Below, piece after piece: positions 1 through 9,829 of a stretch of DNA of 45,486 bases. Every line of letters starts with the position of its first letter. Within the stretch, counting starts at the first letter, position 1. The notes beneath the pieces were generated by a model that did not search any database, was not told where the DNA came from, and was given only the letters and a program-made list of their open reading frames with translations. The stretch spans positions 1 through 45,486 of the forward strand of contig RXOD01003848.1 in the NCBI GenBank assembly GCA_005223375.1, written 5' to 3'. The stretch is from Amoebophrya sp. AT5.2. Its lineage: Eukaryota > Sar > Dinophyceae > Syndiniales > Amoebophryaceae. The position numbers and the translations under genes were made by a program.

Positions 1-1
1 G

Positions 2-577
2 TGGACATGGACAAGTTTCCGTTGCATATGGTGGATACTTTCGTCGATGAAAATCATCCAAAAAATGCACTGGATCGATTTCAAAAAGCTGGGGAACTGG
101 ATTTTGCAGTGCCAAGATACGGACTGCGGCGGGCTTCTTGATTCCGACGGTGCGCTGGTGGTCGAGGCGCAGACTCCGACGGAAAAGGACGACGACGAGG
201 TCGTCAAAGTCAAGAAAACCGCTAGTAGTGGGACATCGACGACAGCCGCGAGCAGCACAGACGCAAGTCCAAACGCAGCGGCAGCACCAGCATCGACGGC
301 CGATATTACGAACGAGGAGATCATGAAGACAGAACCAGAAGCAGAACGAGAAGACGTAGTGCAGGTTCCAATTAGCGTTGGCGGCATCGCGGACCGCCCC
401 GGAAACATGCCGGACCCTTTTCACACTTTTTTCGGGACTGCCGCGCTGAGTCTCTTGACGCACGAATTTCAGGACTTTTCTGCGAAAGTTGGAGTGAATA
501 GAGACCGCGTGAAGCAGATTCATCCGGAGTACGCCCTGCCCATAGAAGTCGTTAAAAGGATGAAGCTGCCCGAATGA
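2..577 (+). CDS. RABGGTB: Rab geranylgeranyltransferase (type II) beta subunit, C-terminal part, cut by window edge
   Basis: This is the catalytic beta subunit of the enzyme that attaches geranylgeranyl groups to the C-terminal cysteines of Rab GTPases in the cytosol. The frame is open from the window start, and the residues CIWWILSSMKIIQKMHWID match the family stretch around the zinc-binding Cys. The later GGIADRPGNMPDPFHTFFG contains the zinc-binding His in the DPFH motif, followed by the usual end (YALPIEVVKRM). Between CQDTDCGG and GGIADRPG, where the human protein has almost nothing, there is an insertion of about 80 residues rich in Ala, Ser, Thr and acidic residues. It is in frame and has no obvious splice sites, so I take it as a disordered loop. 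The Asp that normally sits two residues before the zinc Cys is not seen; the first few codons may be intron. The 5' part lies outside the window. Confidence 0.88.
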   Translation, partial: WTWTSFRCIWWILSSMKIIQKMHWIDFKKLGNWILQCQDTDCGGLLDSDGALVVEAQTPTEKDDDEVVKVKKTASSGTSTTAASSTDASPNAAAAPASTADITNEEIMKTEPEAEREDVVQVPISVGGIADRPGNMPDPFHTFFGTAALSLLTHEFQDFSAKVGVNRDRVKQIHPEYALPIEVVKRMKLPE

Positions 578-1263
578 CACCAGTAGCGCACTTTCGTCCT
601 CTGAGAACTCTATCTTGCTTGGAGCCAGGATGTTGGCCCTGCAAGATTCTGTCATTACTAGACCCACGATGAAGACGAACAGCAACAGCAACAGCTAATA
701 AATTGCTCGTACCAGGAGCCTTCTTAAGCAATCATCGTGTTCCGATGGACAATCGCATTCTTCGTTTACACGCGTCGGTCCGTCGCTGTTTCATTCTGTC
801 AACAGTCTGTTCGCAACAGACGTGCTAATAGAAAATCGGTATCATGTTCGGTAACAAGAGCATGGCATATTTATGCTCCGTGAAACGTAAAAATACATCG
901 TCATCGCGTGGCGGCCCTGACGTTTACAGCGATGTCGACTATCCGCTGCCATCTTGTACTTGTTGTCATACATTGGCTTAATCAAATTCCAGTGTGAACG
1001 ACAAAATGTTGTTGTCGGCTCGGTGTAGTTCTCGTAAGCTGATTTTTACGTATATCGCGGTCGTCGACCTACTCCACCCGCAGTATGTGTGACGCTCTTG
1101 CGAAGCAGCGTAAACGTTTTTCCTTCTGATGTTTGTAGCGAAGCAGGCGATAATTGACTTTGGTGGTATGTTGATTCGTGAAGAATCGAGCAGGCGACCA
1201 TGAGCACCCCGTGATCACCCCCTGCTGATGAATCCCCACAAGCGATAAAGCTGAAAATAATCA
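578..1263. other. intergenic spacer, no gene recognised
   Basis: AT-richer spacer between the RabGGTB stop and the next gene on the same strand. It should hold a 3' UTR and the upstream region of the following gene. I see no RNA gene, no convincing ORF and no clear repeat. Confidence 0.6.
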
Positions 1264-3846
1264 ATGGAGAGTCAGCGAATAGTGGAGGAGGCGAAACGCC
1301 TTCGGAGCGAGATGCGGTTTGACCCCACCGCGCGCACGATTCGCGAGCAGCCGGGCGCTATCTTTCATTTCCAACCTCGGGCCTCGAAGAACGTGCAAAC
1401 TAGCTGGACTTATCTCGGCGGAAGAAGGCGCTCTACCTCGAACAAGGCGTCTTCACAGTTCACGTCATCTGCCCAACAGCAACAGGAGCCGTGGGTTCCT
1501 GGAGGTGCGTCTGTGGTATTGACCCCGCGCACGGTGGATAAATCGTGGTCGTTCCTGGGAGGCACACGGCGGTCTACTTCCCCGACTACGGTAGCATCAT
1601 CTCCATCGAGCACCGTCGTGGACGACGCAAGCCCGGGACAGCGCGAGCGGCTGGCAATAGCCAAAGCAGGCCTGAAAAAGCGAGTGTGGAATTCGGAGGC
1701 GGCTCAACCACCGTTCGCGCTCGATTTTGACTACGTGGACATCAATGATTACCCGGACCTTGTGGAGCAGGCGGCGAAGGAGGAGCGCGAGGATGCGGCC
1801 GCCGCGGAAGTGCAGCAAATCATGGACAACCTGCTCGCGGCGGGTTACGACCCAGCCGCCATCTGCGTCACGCGGGACCCCGTCACTGGCTTGGTAACCG
1901 ACGTCTCGGTGGTTCCCCGCGAGCAGGAGGTAGCGATGTCGGAGCAGCAAACGGCAGCGACGGACGCCTCTCGAGAAAACGCCGAGGCGGGTCGTGATGA
2001 AGTTGATGTGCTGCCCCCGTCTACCCCGATCGGACGGGCAAGTCAAACGCGGATATTGCTGCAGGAGGACGAGATTGAAGACGTGCTGCTGAAGAGCGAG
2101 CAGGTGGGCGGCAAGAACGCGAACGCTACGTCGGCCGCGGCATCGACGACAGATGACGTTGCGTACATCGTGGACGGACAGGTTATGCGAAAACTGATCG
2201 CGCAGGCCAAAGCGAGGTCAACGTCCGCGCCGGTGAGGAAGTCTCACTACGATGCCGACGCGCCGGAAAACGCGGTGAAAAACGGCAAGAAGCAAGCTGT
2301 TGCGAGGAAAGTGACCGATCGTGCGGGAGCTGTTTCACAGAACATCAAAGTTGGGGAAGCAAACAGGGGCGCGGCTTCTACCGCGCGGAACCGTGCTCCC
2401 GTGAGCAGCGGCGGGAAAAAAATAGTCGGTCCCGACGGAAAAGCGGCCCCGCAAGGCGGTGCTTTCACCGTGGCGGACGCGAAGAAAAAAGCGGTCCAGA
2501 ACAAGATCGAGTCCCCCTATCCGCTCGCACCGTACGACAAAACGGTGACCGACCGCAGCTCGAAGTTCCCGCTGCGACCGACAAAAAGAGTGGTGCGACC
2601 GAAAAAGCAGGGCGCCAACAACAGAAAGAAGAGCGACGAAGACAAGAGGATACGTGGGCGGAAGCACCTGACCCTGGCGGACGCGAGGCAGGTGCAGGGG
2701 CTGGCGGGGCGCCCGACAGAGATGGATATGCCTGGTGACGTGTACCCGTGGACTAGCGCGTCCACCCGCCGCGACGCGAAGCCACGATTCGTGCCCGAGT
2801 TCGTAATGGTCGATAAAGACTCGTCCAAAGCGGTGGCTGAGAAAAGCACGGAGATGATCTCTCAACCAGGAGAACAAGTGGGAGCGAGGCCCTCTCCCGC
2901 TGAAGGCACGACGTCGACGAGTAATAAAACCCCAAACGAACTTCAGCCGAACGTTCAAATCATCATCGTGGCAGACCAGCGACAGCGAGAAACTGCTGCA
3001 CCGGTCAAGAAAGCGTTCACAGCCGCGCCGCCCGTTCAGTCCGAGTTCTACCGTGGAGAAGGCTGGATTGATCCGAGACAGGATTCCCGTCAACTAAAGA
3101 GCGCACTTTTCGAGGATGACCTTTCGGGCGGCACAGGGGTCGTGGGTACCGCTTATCAGTCCGAGCGGCCACCACGTAAATCTGCGGGGCCGTCTAGTGG
3201 GCCAGCTCCGTCGCGTTCTTATGCTGATGCAGAACAAGACTCGACGGCGCTCTCGCGCGCGGCTCCTGCAGGTGCAGACGTCGTTTCCACCGCGCCTGGA
3301 CAACTTGCAGGGGCTGCAGACGTCGCCGCTGCCCCCCCCCTTGCAGCTGAAGCAGCCGGTCAACAAAATAATGCTGAAGATGTTGATATACCTTCGCGCC
3401 CGCCGTCGAAGTCTTCCCTCCCTTCCGTCCCTTGGCAGGAGCTCCCCATGAACGTCATCGTCGGCACCGACGCGGACGAGGATTCCCCGTCGCCCAAGTG
3501 CGCCGATCGGAAGATGCCGCGAGAGTATTGGCAGGAGAAACTGGGGGCCGATCTGCCGTCTGGGTTTTTCGTAGAGCCGAAGGAGAAGTTCGAGAAGGTA
3601 GACCGTTTCTTCGTTTTCGGGGGCGTCGTCGGGAATGGCGGCCGGGGAGACGATGTCGCGTGGAGGGACAGCCTGCGGGGCCTCGGTGAGGAGGGAGCGG
3701 GAGGAGGGCCGGACTTCCAATTCATTGGAGAAGAGTTCGGGGACCTGGAAACGCTGCCAGTGGGTACCACTGGGCTCACAGATTTAGAAGTAGAAGGCGA
3801 CGGCGAGGGAACCCAGAAAGACAATGATGTTCAACCGGCCAAATAA
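1264..3846 (+). CDS. large disordered protein of unknown function
   Basis: An uninterrupted 860-codon frame starting with ATG at 1264. I do not recognise the family. The protein is mostly low-complexity and highly charged, which suggests intrinsic disorder. Near the N-terminus two copies of a short motif occur about 50 residues apart: TSWTYLGGRRRSTS (around residue 46) and KSWSFLGGTRRSTS (around residue 93). A better-ordered acidic stretch follows (around residues 155-210: LDFDYVDINDYPDLVEQ, then VQQIMDNLLAAGYDPAAIC). The middle is Lys/Arg-rich (PTKRVVRPKKQGANNRKK) and the C-terminal part is Pro/Ala-rich. No transmembrane segment, signal peptide or catalytic motif is visible. The long open frame and GC-rich third positions argue that it is a real gene. 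Confidence 0.7.
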   Translation: MESQRIVEEAKRLRSEMRFDPTARTIREQPGAIFHFQPRASKNVQTSWTYLGGRRRSTSNKASSQFTSSAQQQQEPWVPGGASVVLTPRTVDKSWSFLGGTRRSTSPTTVASSPSSTVVDDASPGQRERLAIAKAGLKKRVWNSEAAQPPFALDFDYVDINDYPDLVEQAAKEEREDAAAAEVQQIMDNLLAAGYDPAAICVTRDPVTGLVTDVSVVPREQEVAMSEQQTAATDASRENAEAGRDEVDVLPPSTPIGRASQTRILLQEDEIEDVLLKSEQVGGKNANATSAAASTTDDVAYIVDGQVMRKLIAQAKARSTSAPVRKSHYDADAPENAVKNGKKQAVARKVTDRAGAVSQNIKVGEANRGAASTARNRAPVSSGGKKIVGPDGKAAPQGGAFTVADAKKKAVQNKIESPYPLAPYDKTVTDRSSKFPLRPTKRVVRPKKQGANNRKKSDEDKRIRGRKHLTLADARQVQGLAGRPTEMDMPGDVYPWTSASTRRDAKPRFVPEFVMVDKDSSKAVAEKSTEMISQPGEQVGARPSPAEGTTSTSNKTPNELQPNVQIIIVADQRQRETAAPVKKAFTAAPPVQSEFYRGEGWIDPRQDSRQLKSALFEDDLSGGTGVVGTAYQSERPPRKSAGPSSGPAPSRSYADAEQDSTALSRAAPAGADVVSTAPGQLAGAADVAAAPPLAAEAAGQQNNAEDVDIPSRPPSKSSLPSVPWQELPMNVIVGTDADEDSPSPKCADRKMPREYWQEKLGADLPSGFFVEPKEKFEKVDRFFVFGGVVGNGGRGDDVAWRDSLRGLGEEGAGGGPDFQFIGEEFGDLETLPVGTTGLTDLEVEGDGEGTQKDNDVQPAK

Positions 3847-5057
3847 TAGAGGCCGTCGTCGGGGGGTCATGTAAATGTATACGCGTTGAAGCAAGAACTT
3901 GTTTGCTATCACAATTGAACGTACAGTAGAGAAATGAACAATCACAGCAACAGGCTGTATAGAATCAATGACCGCAGGTGGATCTTGCCAAGATGAACAG
4001 GGTGATTTACTTTCCTCACGAATATTTTCTTCATATGCATAGTCATGCGGCCAACATAGCTGAACACCCATCCACGACTTTTGCTTTTCATCTAACTGCG
4101 CTGACACGTATTGGCATTCGCATACGGCCTTATTTTTAATGCACATGATCGCTCCATTTCGGATTGCGAGTGTCAACAGGATTGATCTATTTGTTTCTAA
4201 CTGCACCTCCATCGATTTATGAACAGGAACTACAGAACTTGAGGGACCACGACGATTGCGGCAAAATGTTCAGGAGTTCGTGACGCGGTAAAATATCAGC
4301 AGCTTGTTCATCTTCGTGTCCGTGCGAGGAGCGTGCCAAGTATCGCTATCGTCCAGCCGTCTCATCGCTTTCTAGTGGACGCCATCGTCTTTTAGCGAAT
4401 ACGAATTGTCTTTGTCATTCTGAATCTCGTGAGCCGTGCCCCGTGTGCTTCACTTCAGCCGTTGTAATCATGTTCATTGATAATCCGTGAAGAGCGATGA
4501 GCAGAGTGAGACGTGTATAGGAAGAGCTCCCTCCGTTCCGAGTCTTTCATTCGTTCAACAGTAGCCCTAGCCGTGTTGGTGGAAAAGGCAATAGGAATTG
4601 GACAGCGGAACGCGCTAAAGCTGTGCTAGTTCTCTGGACATTTTTCACTTTCTACACACAGGCTCCAGCTCCACGGCTGACGTTTTTTACACGACGAGCG
4701 AGGAGGAGCCCCGACTCCGTTCCCCGCTTCTCTACCCCCCAAAGTGAGTTTGACTTGGATTTTCAGTTCGCAATATCCTTCGACGCATTCCCATTCGAAA
4801 TTATTTTTATTGCACGACTCGACTAAGCTAACTCAGCGCAGCCTCAGGAATTACAGCTGCGATTTCTTGTGCAGTTGACTGACACCAGGTAGTGATACCG
4901 AGTCCAAATTCGCGAACGTCCACGTCGAATTGCGAGTGACGTTTTCAAGGTGCTAGCGCACCTAATTGATTCAATTTCAAACAGAAACAGCATCAATATC
5001 TACAATCTCGATCGACATCGATCATCTACAACATCTAAAAGAAGAGAACACCAGAAG
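3847..5057. other. intergenic spacer and 5' leader
   Basis: AT-richer spacer. A minus-strand open frame of 142 codons (3784-4212) overlaps the end of the upstream gene but looks like chance. Just before the next start codon the sequence TTCAAG|GTGCTAG...TTTCAAACAG (about 4945-4984) could be a small intron in the 5' UTR. No RNA gene seen. Confidence 0.5.
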
Positions 5058-8000
5058 ATGCTTGCCATGCTTCCCGGCGGGGCTTCCTCGGTGGCCTCGA
5101 AGGTGACGAGCAGGTTGGCATCAAGACGACCTCCCACGACCTCCTCTGGCCGGCTAAGCAGCAGAGTCTTTTCATCGAACGCTGCTTCCGCTGCGACGTC
5201 TGAGACTTTCGACGCGATCGTCGTCGGCGGCGGCGTGGCGGGCGTGAACTGTGCTCATGCTTTCGCAAAGCGCAAGCAGAAGGTGCTTCTTCTGGAGCAG
5301 AACACTCTCACGTCTGGGTCCACCTGGCACGCGGCGGGGCTGGTCACGCACTTCAAGGGCTCCCCGCTGATCGCAGAATTGGCGGAAAAAGGCGGCGCAG
5401 TTTACAGAGAAATGGAGGAGATCGGCTGGCACCCGACGGGATCGCTCGCTATCTCGCGCTCCGACGAAACGGCAGAGAACCTGCTACAAGCCTGCCAGCA
5501 AGGCTGGTACCAGGGACACACGCACCACCTCATCGAACACTTGGAAGGGGTACCTCAATCTCTCGGAAGATTCTGATTCGATGCCGAAGATGGACCGCTT
5601 GATGATTCTATCAGCATTATCAAACAATCTCATCTGCACAAGTTGTCAACGTTGAAAATGAAATTATAACAGGCTGCAAAAGCAAAACACTAACACCAAA
5701 AACACCCAATCCCAGGCGCAGAAGGTGCACCCGTTTCTTCACAATCCGCGCGGCGACTTCCGGCTCGCGATCCATTCGCCGTACGACGGCATTGTGAACC
5801 CAGCGGACTGTACGATGGCGGTTGCGAAACGTGCCCGCGCCGTGGGCGCTGTGATCAAGGAGCACACCCAAGTCGTTGGTTTCACGCTTTCCGATTGCCG
5901 CACGAAGATCACCGGCGTGAAGATTCAGAAGCACGACGCTTCTGCGGCAGCAGCAGGTCGTGCTGCTGGCGACAAGAACGCGGCGGATGCGGAGGGCGTG
6001 ACCCAAGTTGTTCCTTTATCGGCGAGCGGCAACGTGGTGATTGCGGCCTCGGCTTGGACGCGGGGCTTGTGCAAGGAGTTTCTGAGCGAGCCGCTGCCGT
6101 TGGGCTACGCGCCGCACCAGTACACGATTTTCAACCAGATCGCCGGCGTCTCCAACTCCCTCCCCGTGGTGCGGGACTTCGACGGGCGGTACTACTGCAA
6201 GCCCGAGGTTGGGGGGTTCATGGTCGGGATTTTCGAAGGACAGCCGATTCCGCACATCCCGGATTTCGTCCTGGAGCGGTCGATCTCCGCGGAGGTGCCG
6301 TCCACCGCCGAGCACGAGCTGTATGAGGAATCCCTCGAGAAGGCCGGGCCGGAGTTCGAGCTGGCTCTGGAGGCGTTTCCGGTGCTGGGCAATACCGAAA
6401 TCAAGCAGTGGCTCCACGGTCCGGACACGCACACCCCGGACCACGGGTTTCTGCTCGGCCCGCTGATCGGCATCGACAACTGCTTCTCCGCGGGCGGCTT
6501 CAACTCGCAGGGCATCCAGACCGGACCCGCCGTGGGGGAGGCGATCTGCGAGTGGGCGCTGGAGGGCTACCCGCACTCGTTCGCGAACCACTTCGAGGAC
6601 TGTAAGCTAGCACGGTTCAACCCAGACATCTGCGCGGAAGACGAGTGGGTCGCGTACCGGGCACTGGAAAGTTACGGCGGGACCTATCTGCCGCACATGC
6701 CCCGAGAAGCGGACGAGAGCGTGCGCGGCTTGGCGCTGAAGTCGCCGTTCTACGAAATGCTCAAGGCGGACGGCGGTGTGTTTTCGGAGGCCTTCGGCTG
6801 GGAGCGGTGCATGTATTTCGACCGGAACCTCGAAAAGCGAGAGACCGAGTGGATGACACTCACCCCGCACCCGTCCTCCGCGGTGTCCGTGCCGCGCGAG
6901 CAACTCGCGTTTGAGTACAAAGAGTCCGGCTGGTTCGCGCACGAACAGGCCGAAGCGGTGCACTGCAGGAACGCGTGCGTGGCGTTCGACATGACGCCGT
7001 TTGGGAAGATAAGCGTGAAGGGTGAGGACGCGCTGAAATTGCTCCAGTACGCTGTGACGTCCGATCTCAAGAACGCGGCGAAGGGGCGGACGACGGACGG
7101 CTCGATCGTCTACACCGGGTTCTGCAACGACGAGGGGGGCTTGCTGGGCGATTTGACGGTGTGCCGGATGTCGGCACAGGAGTTCTACTGCGTGGTACCG
7201 GCGGCCGACCCCTTCGAATTCGTGCGCCACCTACGGGCTTGCGCGGACCGTCTGAACATAAATTTGAAACAAGGCACAGTTGCAGTGGAGAACGTTACAA
7301 ACAGCCGCGCCACGCTCGCTATCATGGGCCCGCAGTCCCGGGCGGTGTTCGAGAAAGCCTACCCCGGTTGTGATTTCTCTGACGACAAGTTTCCGGCGTC
7401 CACGCTGCAGGTTCTGGAGGACGGCGTAGCTGCGTTGCGCGTGTCGTTCGCAGGGACGCTCGGGTGGGAGCTCCACATGCGAAACGAGCAGGCTGACGCG
7501 GTCTACAAGAAGATGTTTGCAGCCGCGAAGGACGCGAGCGTGGACCTCCGGAACGCGGGAATGTTTGCCCTGCTGAACTCGCTGCGCATGGAGAAGTCTT
7601 TCATCCACAACGGCCACGACTGTGATCCGCTCTGCACCCCCCACGAGGCGGGGCTGGCCTTCACCTGCGACAAGTTCGACGACGAGAAGAAGAAACTTGT
7701 GCTGGACGACTTCCGGGGCAAGGCCAAGCTGGCCGAAAAGAAGAAAAACCTCAGCCACATGAACAAGCGACTCTGCTCCTTCCTGCTCGAGGACCGAAAC
7801 ATGTCGCCGCACGGTCACTACGCAGACATCCTGTACCGGGACGGCGTGAAGGTGGGCTACCTAACCTCCGTCGGCTACTCGCACACGCTGGACCGCCCCT
7901 TCGGCCTGGGGTACGTGGACCTGCCGAACCTCGACCAGGAGAACGGAAAGGAAGTGCGGAAAAAACCAAAGAAGTGGCTGGAAGGAGGAAGCTACGAGCT

Positions 8001-8070
8001 GGACGTAATTCATCGCGGCAAGGTCGTGCGGACGAAAGTGGAAAAGTGCGTGATGGGAGCGGTCGTCTGA
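5058..8070 (+). CDS. mitochondrial sarcosine/dimethylglycine dehydrogenase-type flavoprotein (FAD domain plus GcvT domain)
   Basis: Predicted to oxidise an N-methylated glycine in mitochondria, passing the one-carbon unit to tetrahydrofolate. Exons are 5058-5549 and 5716-8070, joined in phase 0 to give HLEG|AQKVHPFL, about 948 residues; animal homologues have about 870-920. The first ~45 residues are rich in Arg and Ser with no acidic residue, as in a mitochondrial targeting peptide. The dinucleotide-binding motif AIVVGGGVAGVNCAHAF follows, then GSTWHAAGL, whose His carries the covalent flavin in DMGDH and SARDH. The C-terminal half is a GcvT/aminomethyltransferase domain (FDMTPFGKISVKG, NSRATLAIMGPQSRAV, GTLGWELHM, AGLAFTCDKF). 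Start: the open frame extends upstream, but the first ATG is 5058. I cannot separate sarcosine from dimethylglycine specificity by eye; the related PDP regulatory subunit is a further alternative. Confidence 0.85.
5550..5715 (+). other. intron of the SARDH/DMGDH-type gene
   Basis: GG|GTACCT donor and CCCAG acceptor, 166 nt, phase 0. Removing it restores the family pattern across the junction. It contains AGGCTGCAAAAGCAAAACA (5671-5689), a 19-nt word found again at 9116-9134. Confidence 0.8.
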
Positions 8071-9399
8071 AGATCATTCAGGACGCCGAATGTCCATGAT
8101 ACACATACCAGGGTCGGATGGGCTGGGGCAGGGGTAGGACCGGCGCAGAGACCAGTAGACGAATAAATTGAAAACCGCAGCTGGCGTCGACTAACCGACA
8201 CAGCAGGGCTAAATTCATCTGTGACTGTGTGCTGACTCGGTGAAGAAATATTTTGGCTCTTCTGGTGAAGATCTGGAAAGTGTCTCACTTGAATGCTCCA
8301 GATTCGGCTACGGGATTAACTCACATACACATGAGTTGCTACTGCAGCATGATCTTGTCTTGATCGGTGCCGCTGTTTATTCGTGCTATCCAATGTTAGG
8401 GCACGCACACGCAGTTGGTTCTTGAAACCGATCGCCTTTGTGTATGAGAAATTTTGCACCACGGACGACCACACTTTATACTGAAAGAATACATACAAGA
8501 TCAAGATCAAGATCAAGATGAACCTGAACCATCACCATGCTTGCAAGCGTAGTTATGACCCATGAAAGGTGAGGGCGATGATACTTTAATCGATCTGGTA
8601 TATTGATTTTGAAGATCGTGATCGATCGAAGTACACTTTCTTGCTGAAGTTAGAAGAAGATCAGGTGTAGCCGAGCGCATCTCTTTACGCCGTTTGTTTC
8701 TGCTTGTTGACGGTTTTCTGCTCGTGCGACATGAGAATGTACTTTATGAATGTGTATGAGTCCTCGACGACTTCGATTGCTTGCTGGATCGCGTGACACT
8801 GCGCGAAGCTAGTAGCAAGAGTACCTCAGGATCATTATCATCAACTACAGCTGCTGGTGCGTTCCTTCCGCCTCTACATGGAGATCGAGATGGAATCAAT
8901 CAAGAAGAACACGGATCAATATAGTGCGCTGCGGTTTCTGATTTTTTCAAATGCTTTCCAACATCCGCTGTAAAATATAGCAAAAGCAATTTGGCGCTGT
9001 CACAGCGTCGACAGCTTCCTGTCCCTGTTTTTTTGGTCGAAATAGAGGCCAGACCGTCGAAATCAATCTATCAATTTTGTTTTGAGAACGAAGAGAGCCA
9101 CATTGATTTGACGAGAGGCTGCAAAAGCAAAACAGAGAGCCGCAACGAGATTTCGCCACTTCGTTCGCGCTTACATCAAATAAAGCCATCAAATGCGCAG
9201 CTTGCGTACTTACGCATCTTGGGGGAGGTGATGTATTCGGTGTTTTTTTCTTTTGGTTTCGTCACCTGTGTTCAGTTTCGTCACCAGATCATGTCCATGC
9301 ATTTCTTCTCTGTCTCTTGACCAATGTTAGCGCACGTCGCACTGCTACATTCGCTTTTCTTTTGGTTTCGCAATCGCAGCCCCTTGTTTATATTATATC
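8071..9399. other. intergenic spacer with a short AAGATC repeat
   Basis: AT-rich spacer of about 1.3 kb. Around 8497-8520 there are four tandem copies of AAGATC. The word AGGCTGCAAAAGCAAAACA at 9116-9134 repeats one in the upstream gene's intron. No convincing ORF or RNA gene seen; a 109-codon frame at 8991-9320 has poor composition. Confidence 0.5.
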
Positions 9400-9824
9400 A
9401 TGAATTTCGAAGAGACGGACAAGAAAGACCACTCAACCCTCACGCCTGAGTTGCTGTACGTGTGGAAGGAAGACGAGTGAGAAATAAGAACAGCACATGA
9501 TGATGATGTTGCAGCATTTCCATTCAATGAGTCTAATTCTTCGATCTAAAAATTCTCTCACACCCACGTAAAAAACAGTTTTTTTTCTTTGGACCACCCG
9601 ACTCTTTTCGACTTGTCCAAGTGCCTGCTTTTATTCAGGAAGAACTCGATGGTAGAAGTACAACTCGCCGTTGGTTTAGGCAGTTTTGTCTTGCGATCGT
9701 GAGGAAGTCGAGCGCGAGAAGCAGCTCATTGGGAGCGTGCATCGTACTAGCCGTGGGCGTAGAAGTTCTTAGAAAATACTGGCACAATCAGATAGAGCGC
9801 TGTCCAGAAGACGGAGAGCCCTGA
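9400..9824 (+). CDS. possible small gene, two candidate exons, possible single membrane segment
   Basis: Weakly supported. A 26-codon frame at 9400-9480 (MNFEETDKKDHSTLTPELLY, then VWKEDE) ends at a donor-like GA|GTGAGA. An acceptor-like TTTTATTCAG near 9640 opens a frame to 9824 containing a hydrophobic stretch (GACIVLAVGVEVLRKYW), as in a one-pass membrane protein. Joining these two sites directly puts the second exon in another frame that soon ends; using an earlier GT (TAC|GTGTGG) keeps the hydrophobic frame. I do not recognise the product. It might instead be leader sequence of the methyltransferase gene that follows closely. Confidence 0.25.
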
Positions 9825-9829
9825 GAAAA

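Noticed and set aside
3784..4212. Minus-strand open frame of 142 codons in a spacer
   Set aside because: It overlaps the end of the upstream gene, has no recognisable motif, and would be the only minus-strand gene.
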